64,000 nt of DNA from Bacillota bacterium (GCA_023386815.1 JAEWIZ010000004.1:50468-114467), one strand, 5' to 3'. Counted from the first letter of the stretch, positions 1-9,254 are shown. Numbers and translations are program-made. The notes: generated by a model from the sequence alone, not told the origin.

Positions 1-499
1 TATCATTACATTCATCAATACATTTTTGTTCCAAACCGGCTTTATAATATAACTTTGCCAGTTCGTAAGCCCATTTTTCGGTATACTCCACCCGTTTTAA
101 TTCTTCCAATATCCCAATTAAATGATCATAGGATTCACCCTTTAGCTTGTCATACTTATAACGAAAAACATAATTATAATAATCCTTTGGCGCAAGCTTC
201 TGATATTCCTCCAGGAAATACTGTGCATCCTCTGTATTATTTAATTTTATTGATATTTCCGTTAATTGAAATAAAGCTTTTCTCGACTTTGCCTTTTCAT
301 ATATTTTTAAATATAATTCTGCTGCTTCCTCATATTTGCCATTTTCGGTTAATACCTCAGCAATTAGATGAAGATCTGCTATATGTTTTATTTTTCTATA
401 ATCCATCGTATCAAGTATTTTTAAGGCGGATAACAGGTCGCCTTCGGTCACTTTTCGTTTCATTTCTTCTAATCTGCTAATATTCTCGTAGCTTCCCAT
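1..499 (-). CDS. TPR-like protein, 3' end outside the window
   Basis: The minus strand is open from an ATG at 499 to the window edge, 166 codons without a stop. An AGGAGG site lies about 7 nt before the ATG, so the start is secure. The visible part is a helical, Glu/Lys/Tyr-rich sequence with alternating patterns such as NGKYEEAAELYLKIYEKA and AYELAKLYYKAG, typical of tetratricopeptide repeats. TPR proteins are protein-interaction scaffolds; no catalytic motif is seen. The C-terminus is missing, so a larger multidomain protein is possible. The specific role is unknown. Confidence 0.75.
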   Translation of the reverse strand, partial: MGSYENISRLEEMKRKVTEGDLLSALKILDTMDYRKIKHIADLHLIAEVLTENGKYEEAAELYLKIYEKAKSRKALFQLTEISIKLNNTEDAQYFLEEYQKLAPKDYYNYVFRYKYDKLKGESYDHLIGILEELKRVEYTEKWAYELAKLYYKAGLEQKCIDECND

Positions 500-628
500 G
501 ACACAACCTCCTAAAACCCAAAGCTATTCTATATAAATACTACCATTAGTGATCTATTTAGACAAGCACAAAACATAGATCGCCATACAATACCATTTAT
601 CCACAATAGAGTTTGTCGTAATGAATCG

Positions 629-678
629 AAAAAGCAGAGCTTAGTGATACATTCAACCAGTACCGCCAAGCCCTGCTT
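629..678 (-). terminator. Rho-independent terminator after the cNMP-domain gene
   Basis: On the minus strand AAGCAGGGCTT pairs with AAGCTCTGCTT across a loop of about 25 nt and is followed by a T run. It lies just beyond the stop of the leftward gene ending at 703. Confidence 0.6.
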
Positions 679-702
679 ACAGGTAAGCAACCTTCAGAAA
701 AA

Positions 703-3039
703 TTACATATCTTTATAATAGCTCAGTGTGTCCACCAGCTCTTGTGTCAATTCAATATTATCCTTTTGAAGTAAACGATATCTTCCTTCCAGCTCACGAA
801 CCTTCTTCTGTTTTTCTCGATAATATCTTTGCATTGCCTCTTCAAAAATCGGCTGACGCTGCAGCTTTTCTCGAACTTCCTTTGAAAAAGGGCAATAGGT
901 GGCCAGAATATCCCGTACAGGCTTATGTAGTTTCATTGCACCCTTAGACTCAAAGGTGATCCACTGTTCATAATCCATAGTAAAAATCTCTCGGCTATTA
1001 CTTCGGCCTCGTTGAATCTGCGCTTTAATCTTTTCTTTACGTTCTTCTGTAAGTTCCTTATTCTTTTTATAAAACTGCAAAAAATCAGAATATTCTGCAG
1101 TAAGGGACTTGCTAGTAATATCATTCCAAAGAGCTCCTTCTACGGTACGGCAAAGCTCCCAACGGTATCTGCCGCAAATGCGAACCAATAGAGTGCTCAG
1201 TTTTGCTTCCGAAAAGATAGGAAGCAAGAATCGACCAGCAGAATCGCGACGTTTTCCGGTAATCTCCTGCCACATGATCCCATTGCTACCCACATTCGGT
1301 AACAGAATAATATCGGGAAACACTCTCTTTATAACATACTCTTTTTGAATATTCTTTTCTTTATTGGTATAAATAACTTCACGGTCAAAAACAGAGTAAT
1401 CAATCTGCAGAATATCATCAATTGCTTCATTGACTGCAGCACCTGTTAGCAAGGATCGCTCAATGGTATTCATCCAACTGTCCTTATGTAAAACCGGCAC
1501 AAAAGTAGTTATCTGTCCACTTGTCGTTCGGTTATTATATCGGAACATATTTTGAATCTCATATTCAACCTTTTTAATAGGATCCTCCAGCCATTGCCGC
1601 GCTTCTTTTTCTGAAAGCTTACCTTGTTTCTTTAAACCATTGACCATCTCTGTATATTCCAGATCAAATTCATTCTTAGAGGGTTCTTTTTTACCTTCGT
1701 ATATAGCTGTTAGCCATTCCTTAATATCATAGACCCTACATGGCCCCTGCTGCTTTTCTTCTTCCGGCAGGAAGTAGAGAGCTAAAAGCTGCTCCTTCGT
1801 AAGCAGTCGTTCGTCCGCATAGCCATACTTTAAGAACATGTCAATTAACCGCGGCACTTTCTTTTCCTTGTTAGCCCGAATAAAAACCTTATTATATATT
1901 TGATAATGGTTATCCGCTAACCGTCTTCTTATGTGACGCGCAGAATCCTCACTGGAGGTCTTATCCTTTAAATGAACGAAATCAAGCATGGCTTTCTTCA
2001 TTTCTTGTGCTTGCTCCCCAGCAATTTCTGCGTAATTAAGGATACTCTGGAAGGTATCTTCCATTTCCTTCAACGCATTATTGGTATCATCTATAGAGTG
2101 TTTTAACAGGGTTTCTGCGCTAATATCCTGGCTCTTATCTCCTGTTAAAAGCAGATGATATATTTCTTCCATCTTCTTGCGGTTTACTATAAGTACTTTG
2201 CCAAGCATTCGCTCCGTAAATCGCTCCGCTTTATTTACTTCCTCAATTATACTGTCCATAATATCAAGTAAATCATCGCTACTGCCCACGTAGCTGCTGC
2301 CTTCAATAGCTAGCTCTGCAAATTGCTGGAACAGGCTGTTATTCTTATCTTCTACCAAACACTGTGCCATGGTTAAGTACTCTTGTGACAATTTCTTCAG
2401 GTGCTCTAGCTGCTGGTTTACTATACTGACTTGATCCTCAACCTGGTATAGAGTCACTGTATTACCATAAGAATAGAATAGCTTTACTGCATCGAGCGGT
2501 AGCTTATTGCATTCAACATAATAATTTATTCGGTCTCTGATTAGCTCTAGGTCACTTTCTAGAGGCACTAGGGCACTCAGTCTTTCTGATTCTTTTGCTT
2601 TGATACCCAAGCGATTCGACTGTTCTTGATATTTTTGATAAGTACTATCTAAAAACTGATAGAGCTCCGCTCCATTTCTAAGTATTCCTTGATAAATCTG
2701 CTCCAGCTCATTTATCATTTTATAAAAAGATGCTACCATGAAGCCATGGTAGTCTTTATTCACAGCTAATACCGTTTCCATTGCCTCCCTGCGTTCCATT
2801 GGGAAAGCATAGAGCATCAGATCATCTACCGCTGTATAGGTACTTTGAAATCTTCCTGTATAGAGATCGTTGATACCCAAAAAAGCTCCTGAGCCCACCA
2901 CCATACGAGATCCTTGATTCGAAATTAAAACCCTGCCTTTAATTACCATAGCAATATAATAAACAGGTTCCTCTTCTTTAAAAATTACGGTACCTTTTAA
3001 AAATTGGTTTACTGCATTCGGATTTAATTTTATGTCCAT
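703..3039 (-). CDS. Large protein with N-terminal cyclic-nucleotide-binding (Crp-like) domain
   Basis: The protein is about 778 aa. Residues about 5-110 have the cNMP-binding beta-roll pattern: a hydrophobic start, VIFKEEEPVYYIAMVIKGRV, then GSGAFLGINDLYTGRFQ. The remaining ~650 residues are mostly helical and charged, with no transmembrane segment and no HTH, so this is not an ordinary Crp/Fnr regulator. I chose the ATG at 3039, which has GGGCGG 7-8 nt upstream; an in-frame TTG at 3057 has a poorer site. The gene stands alone and is followed by a terminator. A role in second-messenger sensing is inferred from the domain only; the ligand-contact residues of true cAMP binders are not obvious. 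The long C-terminal part is unrecognised. Confidence 0.75.
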   Translation of the reverse strand: MDIKLNPNAVNQFLKGTVIFKEEEPVYYIAMVIKGRVLISNQGSRMVVGSGAFLGINDLYTGRFQSTYTAVDDLMLYAFPMERREAMETVLAVNKDYHGFMVASFYKMINELEQIYQGILRNGAELYQFLDSTYQKYQEQSNRLGIKAKESERLSALVPLESDLELIRDRINYYVECNKLPLDAVKLFYSYGNTVTLYQVEDQVSIVNQQLEHLKKLSQEYLTMAQCLVEDKNNSLFQQFAELAIEGSSYVGSSDDLLDIMDSIIEEVNKAERFTERMLGKVLIVNRKKMEEIYHLLLTGDKSQDISAETLLKHSIDDTNNALKEMEDTFQSILNYAEIAGEQAQEMKKAMLDFVHLKDKTSSEDSARHIRRRLADNHYQIYNKVFIRANKEKKVPRLIDMFLKYGYADERLLTKEQLLALYFLPEEEKQQGPCRVYDIKEWLTAIYEGKKEPSKNEFDLEYTEMVNGLKKQGKLSEKEARQWLEDPIKKVEYEIQNMFRYNNRTTSGQITTFVPVLHKDSWMNTIERSLLTGAAVNEAIDDILQIDYSVFDREVIYTNKEKNIQKEYVIKRVFPDIILLPNVGSNGIMWQEITGKRRDSAGRFLLPIFSEAKLSTLLVRICGRYRWELCRTVEGALWNDITSKSLTAEYSDFLQFYKKNKELTEERKEKIKAQIQRGRSNSREIFTMDYEQWITFESKGAMKLHKPVRDILATYCPFSKEVREKLQRQPIFEEAMQRYYREKQKKVRELEGRYRLLQKDNIELTQELVDTLSYYKDM

Positions 3040-3230
3040 TACACACCGCCCAATCAATTTATTAACAACCCTTAAATATCAAAAGTCCGTTATGACTTCC
3101 GACAGGTGCAGGGAATCTCTGCTTTCATGTTTCCTTTATTATATACTAAATATAGCGTTTCAAAAAGCAAAAAGTGGCACAATTCCCCTAACTAGGACAA
3201 AATTCTTACTAATGTTACTGGTCTCACCGA

Positions 3231-3295
3231 AACAAAAATAGTTAAGAAGCAACTTTCTAATGAGCATGTAAGTTGTTTCTTAACTATTTTTATTT
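3231..3295 (-). terminator. Strong terminator downstream of ffs
   Basis: Near-perfect inverted repeat: AAAATAGTTAAGAAgCAACTT against AAGTTGtTTCTTAACTATTTT, loop of 14 nt, with T-rich tracts on both sides. It would end the leftward SRP RNA transcript and could work in either direction. Confidence 0.8.
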
Positions 3296-3320
3296 AAAAG
3301 GTATTATTTTATTTTTAAAT

Positions 3321-3585
3321 TCCGTGCGCTCTGCTTCGAGTGCTTACCATAAGCGTTACCTTTACAGTTAACTCGGTCCAGGCGACCTTACGGCACACAA
3401 GAGCTTTTGCTTAGTGCTGCTTCATTCCTGACCTGACACGGTTCACAAATTCCTGTTGCGTAAGACCCAAACGTCAACATCACTTATAAAGGGCAGCCCT
3501 ACAGTAAGTCATCCTAGGCAGAACATCACCCCTGCTGTAGCGGATTGCAGGTACAGGGCACCGCTATCTCCCCGGCTGCACGGAA
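3321..3585 (-). ncRNA. ffs: Signal recognition particle RNA, large Gram-positive type
   Basis: Read on the minus strand, the segment holds the diagnostic SRP helix-8 loop region GTCAGGTCAGGAATGAAGCA followed by GCACTAAGC. The two ends pair (TCCGTGC with GCACGGA), defining a molecule of about 265 nt, the size of Bacillus/Clostridium SRP RNA with an Alu domain. The 5' half (about 3480-3585) has the paired arms expected for that domain. This RNA scaffolds Ffh for co-translational membrane targeting. Ends are set from the terminal stem and may be off by a few bases. The terminator at 3231-3295 follows. Confidence 0.9.
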
Positions 3586-3654
3586 ATCTTATGACTTATT
3601 CATGGCTTATTTGATGTAAGATGTGAAACATCCATGGTTCTTAACTAATATTTA

Positions 3655-3695
3655 CTTTCAAAAAAGCTGTATGCCAAGTATATAATTTTTGAAAG
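3655..3695 (-). terminator. Possible weak AT-rich terminator after tadA
   Basis: CTTTCAAAAA and TTTTTGAAAG face each other across about 20 nt, just past the tadA stop. The stem is AT-rich, so termination may be weak; it could equally be incidental. Confidence 0.35.
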
Positions 3696-3701
3696 CGAAT
3701 G

Positions 3702-4178
3702 TCAACCCTCAGACTTTGCCATTTTATTACGAATTCTCAATTCTTTAAAAAAAGTTTGTAGTACCTGGGTACACTCCTCTTCCAGTATACCGATTTCCAG
3801 TTCCACCTGATGATTAAACTCCTTCATTTGCAGAATGTTAAGAATGGAACCAGCGCAACCTGCTTTGGGATTCATCGTTCCCACAACAACCTTTTTCATT
3901 CGGGCTTGTACAATTGCCCCGGAACACATCTGACACGGTTCCAGAGTTACGTACATCGTGCAGTCCTCAAGGCGCCAGTCTCCCATTGTCTTACTGGCCT
4001 TTTGTATTGCTATTAACTCTGCATGTGCCAAGGTGGTTTTATTCGTGTTTCTCTTATTATAACCCCTGCCTATTATTTTATCCTGATATACGATCACACA
4101 ACCGATGGGAACCTCTCCAATACGGCTTGCCTTTCTGGCTTCCTTAAGTGCTTCCCGCATATATTTTTCATTTATCAT
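3702..4178 (-). CDS. tadA: tRNA-specific adenosine deaminase TadA
   Basis: This 158-aa enzyme converts A34 to inosine in the tRNA-Arg(ACG) wobble position, using zinc. The cytidine-deaminase fold motifs are complete: His52-Ala-Glu54 (zinc ligand and proton shuttle) and Pro81-Cys82-x-x-Cys85 (zinc ligands). Length is normal for bacterial TadA. It is followed leftward by ffs, a common neighbourhood in Firmicutes (tadA then SRP RNA, often then dnaX, which is absent here). It is divergent from the radical-SAM activase starting at 4254, with a 75-bp shared promoter region. Other nucleoside deaminases are possible but fit less well. Confidence 0.93.
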   Translation of the reverse strand: MINEKYMREALKEARKASRIGEVPIGCVIVYQDKIIGRGYNKRNTNKTTLAHAELIAIQKASKTMGDWRLEDCTMYVTLEPCQMCSGAIVQARMKKVVVGTMNPKAGCAGSILNILQMKEFNHQVELEIGILEEECTQVLQTFFKELRIRNKMAKSEG

Positions 4179-4253
4179 AATTTTTAGTATTCCTTTACGA
4201 CTCCATCGTATTTTGGTATAGTTATTTTAGCATAAGCAAATCGAGGTGACAAT

Positions 4254-4949
4254 ATGAATATCCATGGCTTTAATAAATTAACTCTGCTGGATTATCCTGG
4301 TCATATGGCTGCTACAATATTTCTGGGGGGATGCAATATGCGATGTCCCTTCTGTCATAATGCTTCACTGGTAACCAGAGTTGCTTCTCAGTCAACGATT
4401 CCTATGGTGGATGTAATAAATACTCTTTCTAAGCGTAGGAGCATTCTGGAAGGTGTGTGTATCACCGGCGGCGAACCTACCCTGAATTCCGGGCTTACTA
4501 ACCTGATCCATCAAATTAAGTCTTACGGCTTTAAGGTTAAACTAGATACTAACGGCACCAACCCTGATTTATTGAAAGCTTATATACAAGAGGGTCTGAT
4601 TGACTATGTCGCTATGGATATTAAGAATTCTAAGGAAAAGTACGCACTCACCTCTGGTTTTCCTAATATTAATTTGGATAAACTACAACAAAGCATAGAT
4701 ATTCTATTATCTGCTTCACTAGATTACGAGTTTCGAACTACTATCGTGAAGGAATTTCATATGCAGGAGGACATGCTTTCCATCGGCAAATGGATTGAAG
4801 GTGCAAAGGCTTATTATCTGCAGTCCTATCAAGCATCTGAAGATACGATTGGACCCGTATTAAATTCACACTCAAAAGAAACCTTAGAAGCTTTCCAGGC
4901 CATACTCAAGCCTTATGTGAACCAGGTAGCTCTTCGTGGAGTAGATTAA
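4254..4949 (+). CDS. nrdG: Radical SAM activating protein, anaerobic ribonucleotide reductase activase type (NrdG2-like)
   Basis: This 231-aa radical SAM protein has the [4Fe-4S] motif Cys27-x3-Cys31-x2-Cys34 (GCNMRCPFCHN) and the conserved beginning NKLTLLDYPGHMAATIFL, characteristic of the TIGR02495-type NrdG2 subfamily. The GGEP motif for SAM binding appears as ITGGEPTL. Such proteins make the glycyl radical on class III ribonucleotide reductase or a related glycyl-radical enzyme. No reductase gene lies beside it, so the partner is not shown by context. The start ATG has GAGGTGAC upstream. Only a weak hairpin followed by T7 (about 5013-5045) could terminate it. Confidence 0.8.
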   Translation: MNIHGFNKLTLLDYPGHMAATIFLGGCNMRCPFCHNASLVTRVASQSTIPMVDVINTLSKRRSILEGVCITGGEPTLNSGLTNLIHQIKSYGFKVKLDTNGTNPDLLKAYIQEGLIDYVAMDIKNSKEKYALTSGFPNINLDKLQQSIDILLSASLDYEFRTTIVKEFHMQEDMLSIGKWIEGAKAYYLQSYQASEDTIGPVLNSHSKETLEAFQAILKPYVNQVALRGVD

Positions 4950-5111
4950 TCGTATATGCCGATCTCTCATAAAGCTTGTCTCAATCACTGATGAAGACTC
5001 CTAAGTGTATTTCACCAGATATAACTTGGTGCTAAGTTTTTTTATCAAATGCATGAAAATACTCACAAATACTTGTATTTTCATAATAGCCCATACACCT
5101 AAAGAAACGAG

Positions 5112-5675
5112 GTGACTGTCATTTTTAAATACTATGAAACAGATCGTCTTATTTTAAAGCCTTTAAACAAAGAATTTGCTCCCTTAGTCTTGTCCTTCTA
5201 CGAAGAAAACAGGAATACCTTTGAGCCTTGGGAGCCGGTACGTAGCGGAAATTTCTATACCCTATCCTATCAAAAAGCTTCCCTTACTGCTGAATATAAT
5301 CATATGGCAGAAGGAAAGCTCCTTAGACTTTGGGCATTTTTAAAAAGCAACCCTGAGGAAATCGTAGGCTGTGTTTGTTTTCAAAACTTTCTTCGTGAGC
5401 CCTATCAAAGCTGTACTCTTGGTTATAAAATCAGTCATAGGTATCAGTTCCAAGGCTATGCTACAGAAAGCATCGAAAAAAGTCTTGAGGTAATATTTCA
5501 GGAGCTGCATTTTCATCGAATAGAAGCATATATCATGCCGGATAATGAAGCCTCCCGGCATGTAATTGAAAAGCTAAAGTTTAAGCAGGAGGGTTTAGCC
5601 ATATCCTATGCACGTATCCATGGAGCCTGGAGGGATCACATGAGATACGTTCTAATTAATCCGTCTGATTATTAA
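5112..5675 (+). CDS. GNAT-family N-acetyltransferase (RimJ/RimL-like)
   Basis: A 187-aa acetyltransferase of the RimJ/RimL group: an ETDRLILKPL start, a beta-strand with IVGCVCF, the acetyl-CoA loop region YQFQGYATESI, and a C-terminal NEASRHVIEKLKFKQEG. It should transfer acetyl from acetyl-CoA to an amine, perhaps a protein N-terminus or a small molecule; the substrate cannot be read from sequence. The start is odd. The in-frame GTG at 5112 overlaps the GAGGTGA ribosome site, which is better placed for an ATT at 5121. The 3' end overlaps the convergent gene at 5656 by 20 nt. Confidence 0.8.
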   Translation: MTVIFKYYETDRLILKPLNKEFAPLVLSFYEENRNTFEPWEPVRSGNFYTLSYQKASLTAEYNHMAEGKLLRLWAFLKSNPEEIVGCVCFQNFLREPYQSCTLGYKISHRYQFQGYATESIEKSLEVIFQELHFHRIEAYIMPDNEASRHVIEKLKFKQEGLAISYARIHGAWRDHMRYVLINPSDY

Positions 5676-7002
5676 AATCAATTGGAAGATACCAGTATCC
5701 AAAATCGCCCTGCTGAAGCTCTCTTCTTCGAATGGATTTAAAATTTTCAAAACCGAACATTTTTGCCATAAAGAGTTCTCTATTATGATAAATTCCTGGG
5801 ATACCTATAATATACTGGCTACCGAACCGATCTTTTCTTTTTGCAAAGATTAAGTGATGATAACAATAGAAGCCATGCATTAAAAAGCTATTATTGCTTA
5901 AACTCCAGGTTTCTTTCGGAAGCATACCAATATCCTTTGGCTCTATTTTTACGCAGTAAATAATTTCATTATCCTCAAAAGGATATATGCGCGTAAAATG
6001 TTCGAAGAAATATTTTGCTGTCCCGTTTTCCTGCTGCTCTGCTGCTGAACTCCCATTCCTGACAGACTCCCATTCTACTTGTTCCGGCATCTGACCTGAG
6101 AACTGAGTCTCATCTGCTGGTACTCGATCTGCAAAATCTTGATCTGACGTCTCCCTATTTACCGCATCATTGATTGGTTCAAAATCTGATTGTTCCTTTT
6201 CTTCCATCTCCTCTTTCTTCTCATCTCGAACATGACTGATTCCAGCATTATGAGGCTGAAAAAACAATTCAGATATATCCTGAGTCGGAGTCATCTCCGG
6301 TATATGAAAGAGCTCAGAAGGAGATACTCCTCTTTCATCGGGTTTCAGGGGCGGTCTATGCAGCCGCTCTATAGTCTTCCAGCCCCTCGGTAATTGATAC
6401 TTTGGAATCGCCAGCTGCTCTTCTATAGTTAATCCACTGATGGAATCTTCTATCTCAAGGTTATTCTCCTGGGTTTCAATCTTATTCTGAACAGTTTTAG
6501 GCTTCTCTTCGAAAACTTCCTTTGCTTCTGCTTTTGTTGCAGGTGCAATGGTTCTCTCTGTTCTTTTATCATTCTTGTGTTCTGTGAGACTCCCTGACTG
6601 ATTCTTGGGTTTTAGTGCCGCCATCACCTCTTTCGCAACAATCGGATTATCATCCCATTCCGTTGCATAAAAAACATTTTCGTTTAAGAAGAGAAGAAGT
6701 CCTCCCATATCCGTAAGGCTGTAGCCTGAATTCATTATATTATTTTCATCTGCAGTGAGTTTACTATCTAGCATTTGACCTTTTAACACCGAATCTCCTA
6801 GATAGATTAACTCCATGTTATGTTTGTCCTTTTGGATTAAATAGGTGGGGAATATGCTGTCTAGCTGACCAAGCAATTGCATATGTAAGGTAATTTTTAA
6901 TTGTCCATTCTTTCCCTCGATCCTGGCATATCCCACATTTCTCCTCTTCACGCCATTCTCATATTGGTACATATAAGAAATCATTCTTTTATAATCGGCC
7001 AT
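5656..7002 (-). CDS. Unrecognised protein with conserved N- and C-terminal blocks and a disordered centre
   Basis: This 448-aa protein has no signal peptide and no clear membrane segment. Residues 1-130 form a beta-rich block (YKRMISYMYQYENG...). The middle (about 135-330) is low-complexity and rich in Glu, Gln, Lys and Pro. The C-terminal ~100 residues form a second compact block containing FEDNEIIYCVKIEP, FLMHGFYCYHHLIFAKRK and GIPGIYHNRELFMAKMFGF. It may belong to a Lachnospiraceae-specific DUF (DUF6128 comes to mind, from memory). I chose the ATG at 7002 with GAGGGAG 6 nt upstream over a TTG at 7029. Monocistronic; function unknown. Confidence 0.7.
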   Translation of the reverse strand: MADYKRMISYMYQYENGVKRRNVGYARIEGKNGQLKITLHMQLLGQLDSIFPTYLIQKDKHNMELIYLGDSVLKGQMLDSKLTADENNIMNSGYSLTDMGGLLLFLNENVFYATEWDDNPIVAKEVMAALKPKNQSGSLTEHKNDKRTERTIAPATKAEAKEVFEEKPKTVQNKIETQENNLEIEDSISGLTIEEQLAIPKYQLPRGWKTIERLHRPPLKPDERGVSPSELFHIPEMTPTQDISELFFQPHNAGISHVRDEKKEEMEEKEQSDFEPINDAVNRETSDQDFADRVPADETQFSGQMPEQVEWESVRNGSSAAEQQENGTAKYFFEHFTRIYPFEDNEIIYCVKIEPKDIGMLPKETWSLSNNSFLMHGFYCYHHLIFAKRKDRFGSQYIIGIPGIYHNRELFMAKMFGFENFKSIRRRELQQGDFGYWYLPIDFNNQTD

Positions 7003-7244
7003 ATCCACTCCCTCGCTTTCCTTTTCCAAATCGGATCGTTTCGTAATTCTATTAAATATATTCTCTTATATGCGGCAATATTCCTCTGTTATAATTCTAT
7101 GGCTGCGTAAGCTTCTCTATCTCCCTTTATAAATCTGAACAAAAAAATTCTTTGATGAAAGGACATTCCCTGCAGCCTCTCCCTTCTTATCAAACTATAT
7201 AATGTACTATAGAAATACACTTAGACGTTTCATACATTCAAATA

Positions 7245-7297
7245 AAAAAGTCTTCCGGCTGCATTGTCAATTGCATTTCCAGAAGACCCTTTTTATG
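7245..7297 (-). terminator. Terminator after rsmA
   Basis: On the minus strand GTCTTCTGG pairs with CCGGAAGAC (one G-U) and is followed by TTTTTTATT. It lies about 100 nt past the rsmA stop. Confidence 0.7.
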
Positions 7298-7397
7298 AAT
7301 TTTATTTTAGTTATATTTTAATGTATTATAGCTGTTTATCCACGCATCGCTTAATTTTTCGGAAAGAAATCCACAAAAATTCTAGTCCCTGTGGAGA

Positions 7398-8270
7398 TTA
7401 TCCCACCTTGCCTGCAGTTAACTCGTCTGCTAAAGCCGCAAATTGCTGCAGAGTTAATGCTTCACCTCTAATATTCTCTGAGATTTCCAGACGTTCCAGG
7501 GCTTTCGCAATTTCTTCCTTTGAGAAGGATAACTCTGGTGAATTGTTCAGTCCATTCACAAGGGTCTTTCGCCTTTGATTAAAGGAGGCCCGAATCATAC
7601 GAAACAGTAGTTTTTCATCCTTTACTTTTACCGGAGGATTCTCATGCAAGGTTAAGCTTATAACAGCGGAGCCTACATTCGGTCTCGGCATAAAACAATT
7701 CGGAGGAACATTGGCTGCAATATACGGCTTTGCATAATATTGAACTGCCAAAGACAAGGCTCCGTAATCTTTCCCTCCAGGAGCTGCCTGCATACGATCT
7801 GCCACCTCTTTTTGAACCATAACGGTGATATTTTTTAAGGGCAAGTGTCGTTCAAACAAATCCATAATAATTGGCGTTGTAATATAATAAGGCAGATTAG
7901 CTACCACCTTAATAGGTCTGCCATTATTTTTTTCTTCTACCAAAGCATTCAGATCCAGTTTTAAAATATCACTATTTATTACCGTTACATTATCATATTC
8001 CGCTAGAGTATCCTCTAAAATAGGAATTAGCATCCGGTCTATTTCAACTGCAGTAACCTCTCTGGCATTTTCACAAAGATACTGGGTCAGGGTTCCGATA
8101 CCGGGACCGATTTCCAAAACAAAATCCTCCTTCGTAATACCTGCGGCATTTATAATCTTATCCAGCACATGAGTATCAATCAGAAAGTTCTGTCCGAATT
8201 TCTTCTGGAATACAAATTTGTATTTATTCAATATTTCAATCGTGTTCTTGGGGTTTCCCAGTGTCGCCAT
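7398..8270 (-). CDS. rsmA: 16S rRNA dimethyladenosine transferase RsmA (KsgA)
   Basis: A 290-aa SAM-dependent enzyme that dimethylates A1518 and A1519 of 16S rRNA late in small-subunit assembly. Visible motifs are QKKFGQNFL near residue 25, the SAM-binding LEIGPGIGTLT (52-62), the acidic VEIDR, and the catalytic NLPYYITTPI. A C-terminal helical domain is present. I chose the ATG at 8270, preceded by GTGAGG, over the GTG at 8282. It lies downstream of the TatD nuclease on the same strand; in Bacillus the gene order is tatD, rnmV, rsmA, and rnmV is missing from this 200-nt gap. Confidence 0.95.
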   Translation of the reverse strand: MATLGNPKNTIEILNKYKFVFQKKFGQNFLIDTHVLDKIINAAGITKEDFVLEIGPGIGTLTQYLCENAREVTAVEIDRMLIPILEDTLAEYDNVTVINSDILKLDLNALVEEKNNGRPIKVVANLPYYITTPIIMDLFERHLPLKNITVMVQKEVADRMQAAPGGKDYGALSLAVQYYAKPYIAANVPPNCFMPRPNVGSAVISLTLHENPPVKVKDEKLLFRMIRASFNQRRKTLVNGLNNSPELSFSKEEIAKALERLEISENIRGEALTLQQFAALADELTAGKVG

Positions 8271-8388
8271 GCTAATCCTCACATATCTATTCTAATTTTG
8301 ACTTAACTTTAACTTTTGAATACATTCTAACCTTAACTTATTTCATTTGCTATTCAATTATTTATTTACTTTCACGCTCGTTCTAAAT

Positions 8389-8484
8389 TCAATTACTTTT
8401 AATCGACTCAATCATGATCGTCAGTTCTTTATTAATCATATTATCGAATATGCTAATTTTTACTTTCCCATTGGCCCACTTCAT
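8389..8484 (-). CDS. Possible 31-aa ORF between tatD and rsmA
   Basis: An ATG two bases after the tatD stop opens a 31-codon frame beginning MKWANGKVKISIFDN. There is no convincing ribosome site; translation could only be coupled to tatD. It may be a decayed gene fragment or chance. It occupies part of the ~215-nt gap where rnmV often sits in relatives. Confidence 0.22.
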   Translation of the reverse strand: MKWANGKVKISIFDNMINKELTIMIESIKSN

Positions 8485-8486
8485 TA

Positions 8487-9254
8487 CTAGATTAGGCGGT
8501 AAAATTTTTCTGCATTTTCCTCAGTGACCTTCAGCACAGTCTCATATTCAATGTTCTTAATTCGAGCAATCTCCTGAGCAACAAAAACTAAATTAAGTGA
8601 ATTATTTCGTTTTCCACGGTTAGGTACCGGTGAAAGGTATGGGCTGTCCGTTTCTAAAACCAGTTTATTAAGAGGCGCATATTCTACTACTTCTTTTAGC
8701 TTTTTACCATTGGTAAAAGTAACCACACCACCTATTCCTAGATAGCAGTCCATATCCAGATACTGTCTCGCCTGTTCCACTCCGTATGAAAAGCAATGAA
8801 TGATTGCACCAATTTCCTCTGCCTTTGCTGCTTTTAAGATGGAGTAGGTATCATTTGCCGCATCCCTGCTATGAATAATCATTGGCAGGTTTAATTCTCT
8901 TGCCAATTCTATCTGTCGCTCAAACCACTGCTTCTGTATTGCCCTGTCCGGAGTATCCCAATAGTAGTCCAGACCAATTTCACCAATCGCCAGATTCTTT
9001 GGATGCTTCGCTTTCTCCCTTAGCCAGGTGAAGGTCTCTTCATTTAACTCCGAAGTACTGCTAGGATGAATCCCAACGCCGGCATAAGCAAAGGGGTATT
9101 TTTCAGCCAGGGCTAATATTTTATCAATCGTTCCAACTTCAGAACCAACATTTACTACGTGATTAATTCCGCTTTTTAAAAAACTTTCAAACAGCTCTTC
9201 ACGATCTATATCAAATGCCTCATCTTCATAATGAGCATGTGTCTCAAATATCAT
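8487..9254 (-). CDS. TatD-family metal-dependent hydrolase (YcfH/YabD type DNase)
   Basis: A 255-aa TIM-barrel hydrolase. The metal-binding His6-x-His8 (FETHAHYE) at the N-terminus, EIGLDYYW, PMIIHSRDA, IIHCFSYG and the late LETDSPYLSPVPNRG are the family signatures. TatD proteins are 3'-5' exonucleases or deoxyribonucleases in DNA repair and turnover; the physiological substrate of this paralogue type is not established. It is transcribed toward rsmA as in many Firmicutes. Length is standard. Confidence 0.92.
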   Translation of the reverse strand: MIFETHAHYEDEAFDIDREELFESFLKSGINHVVNVGSEVGTIDKILALAEKYPFAYAGVGIHPSSTSELNEETFTWLREKAKHPKNLAIGEIGLDYYWDTPDRAIQKQWFERQIELARELNLPMIIHSRDAANDTYSILKAAKAEEIGAIIHCFSYGVEQARQYLDMDCYLGIGGVVTFTNGKKLKEVVEYAPLNKLVLETDSPYLSPVPNRGKRNNSLNLVFVAQEIARIKNIEYETVLKVTEENAEKFYRLI

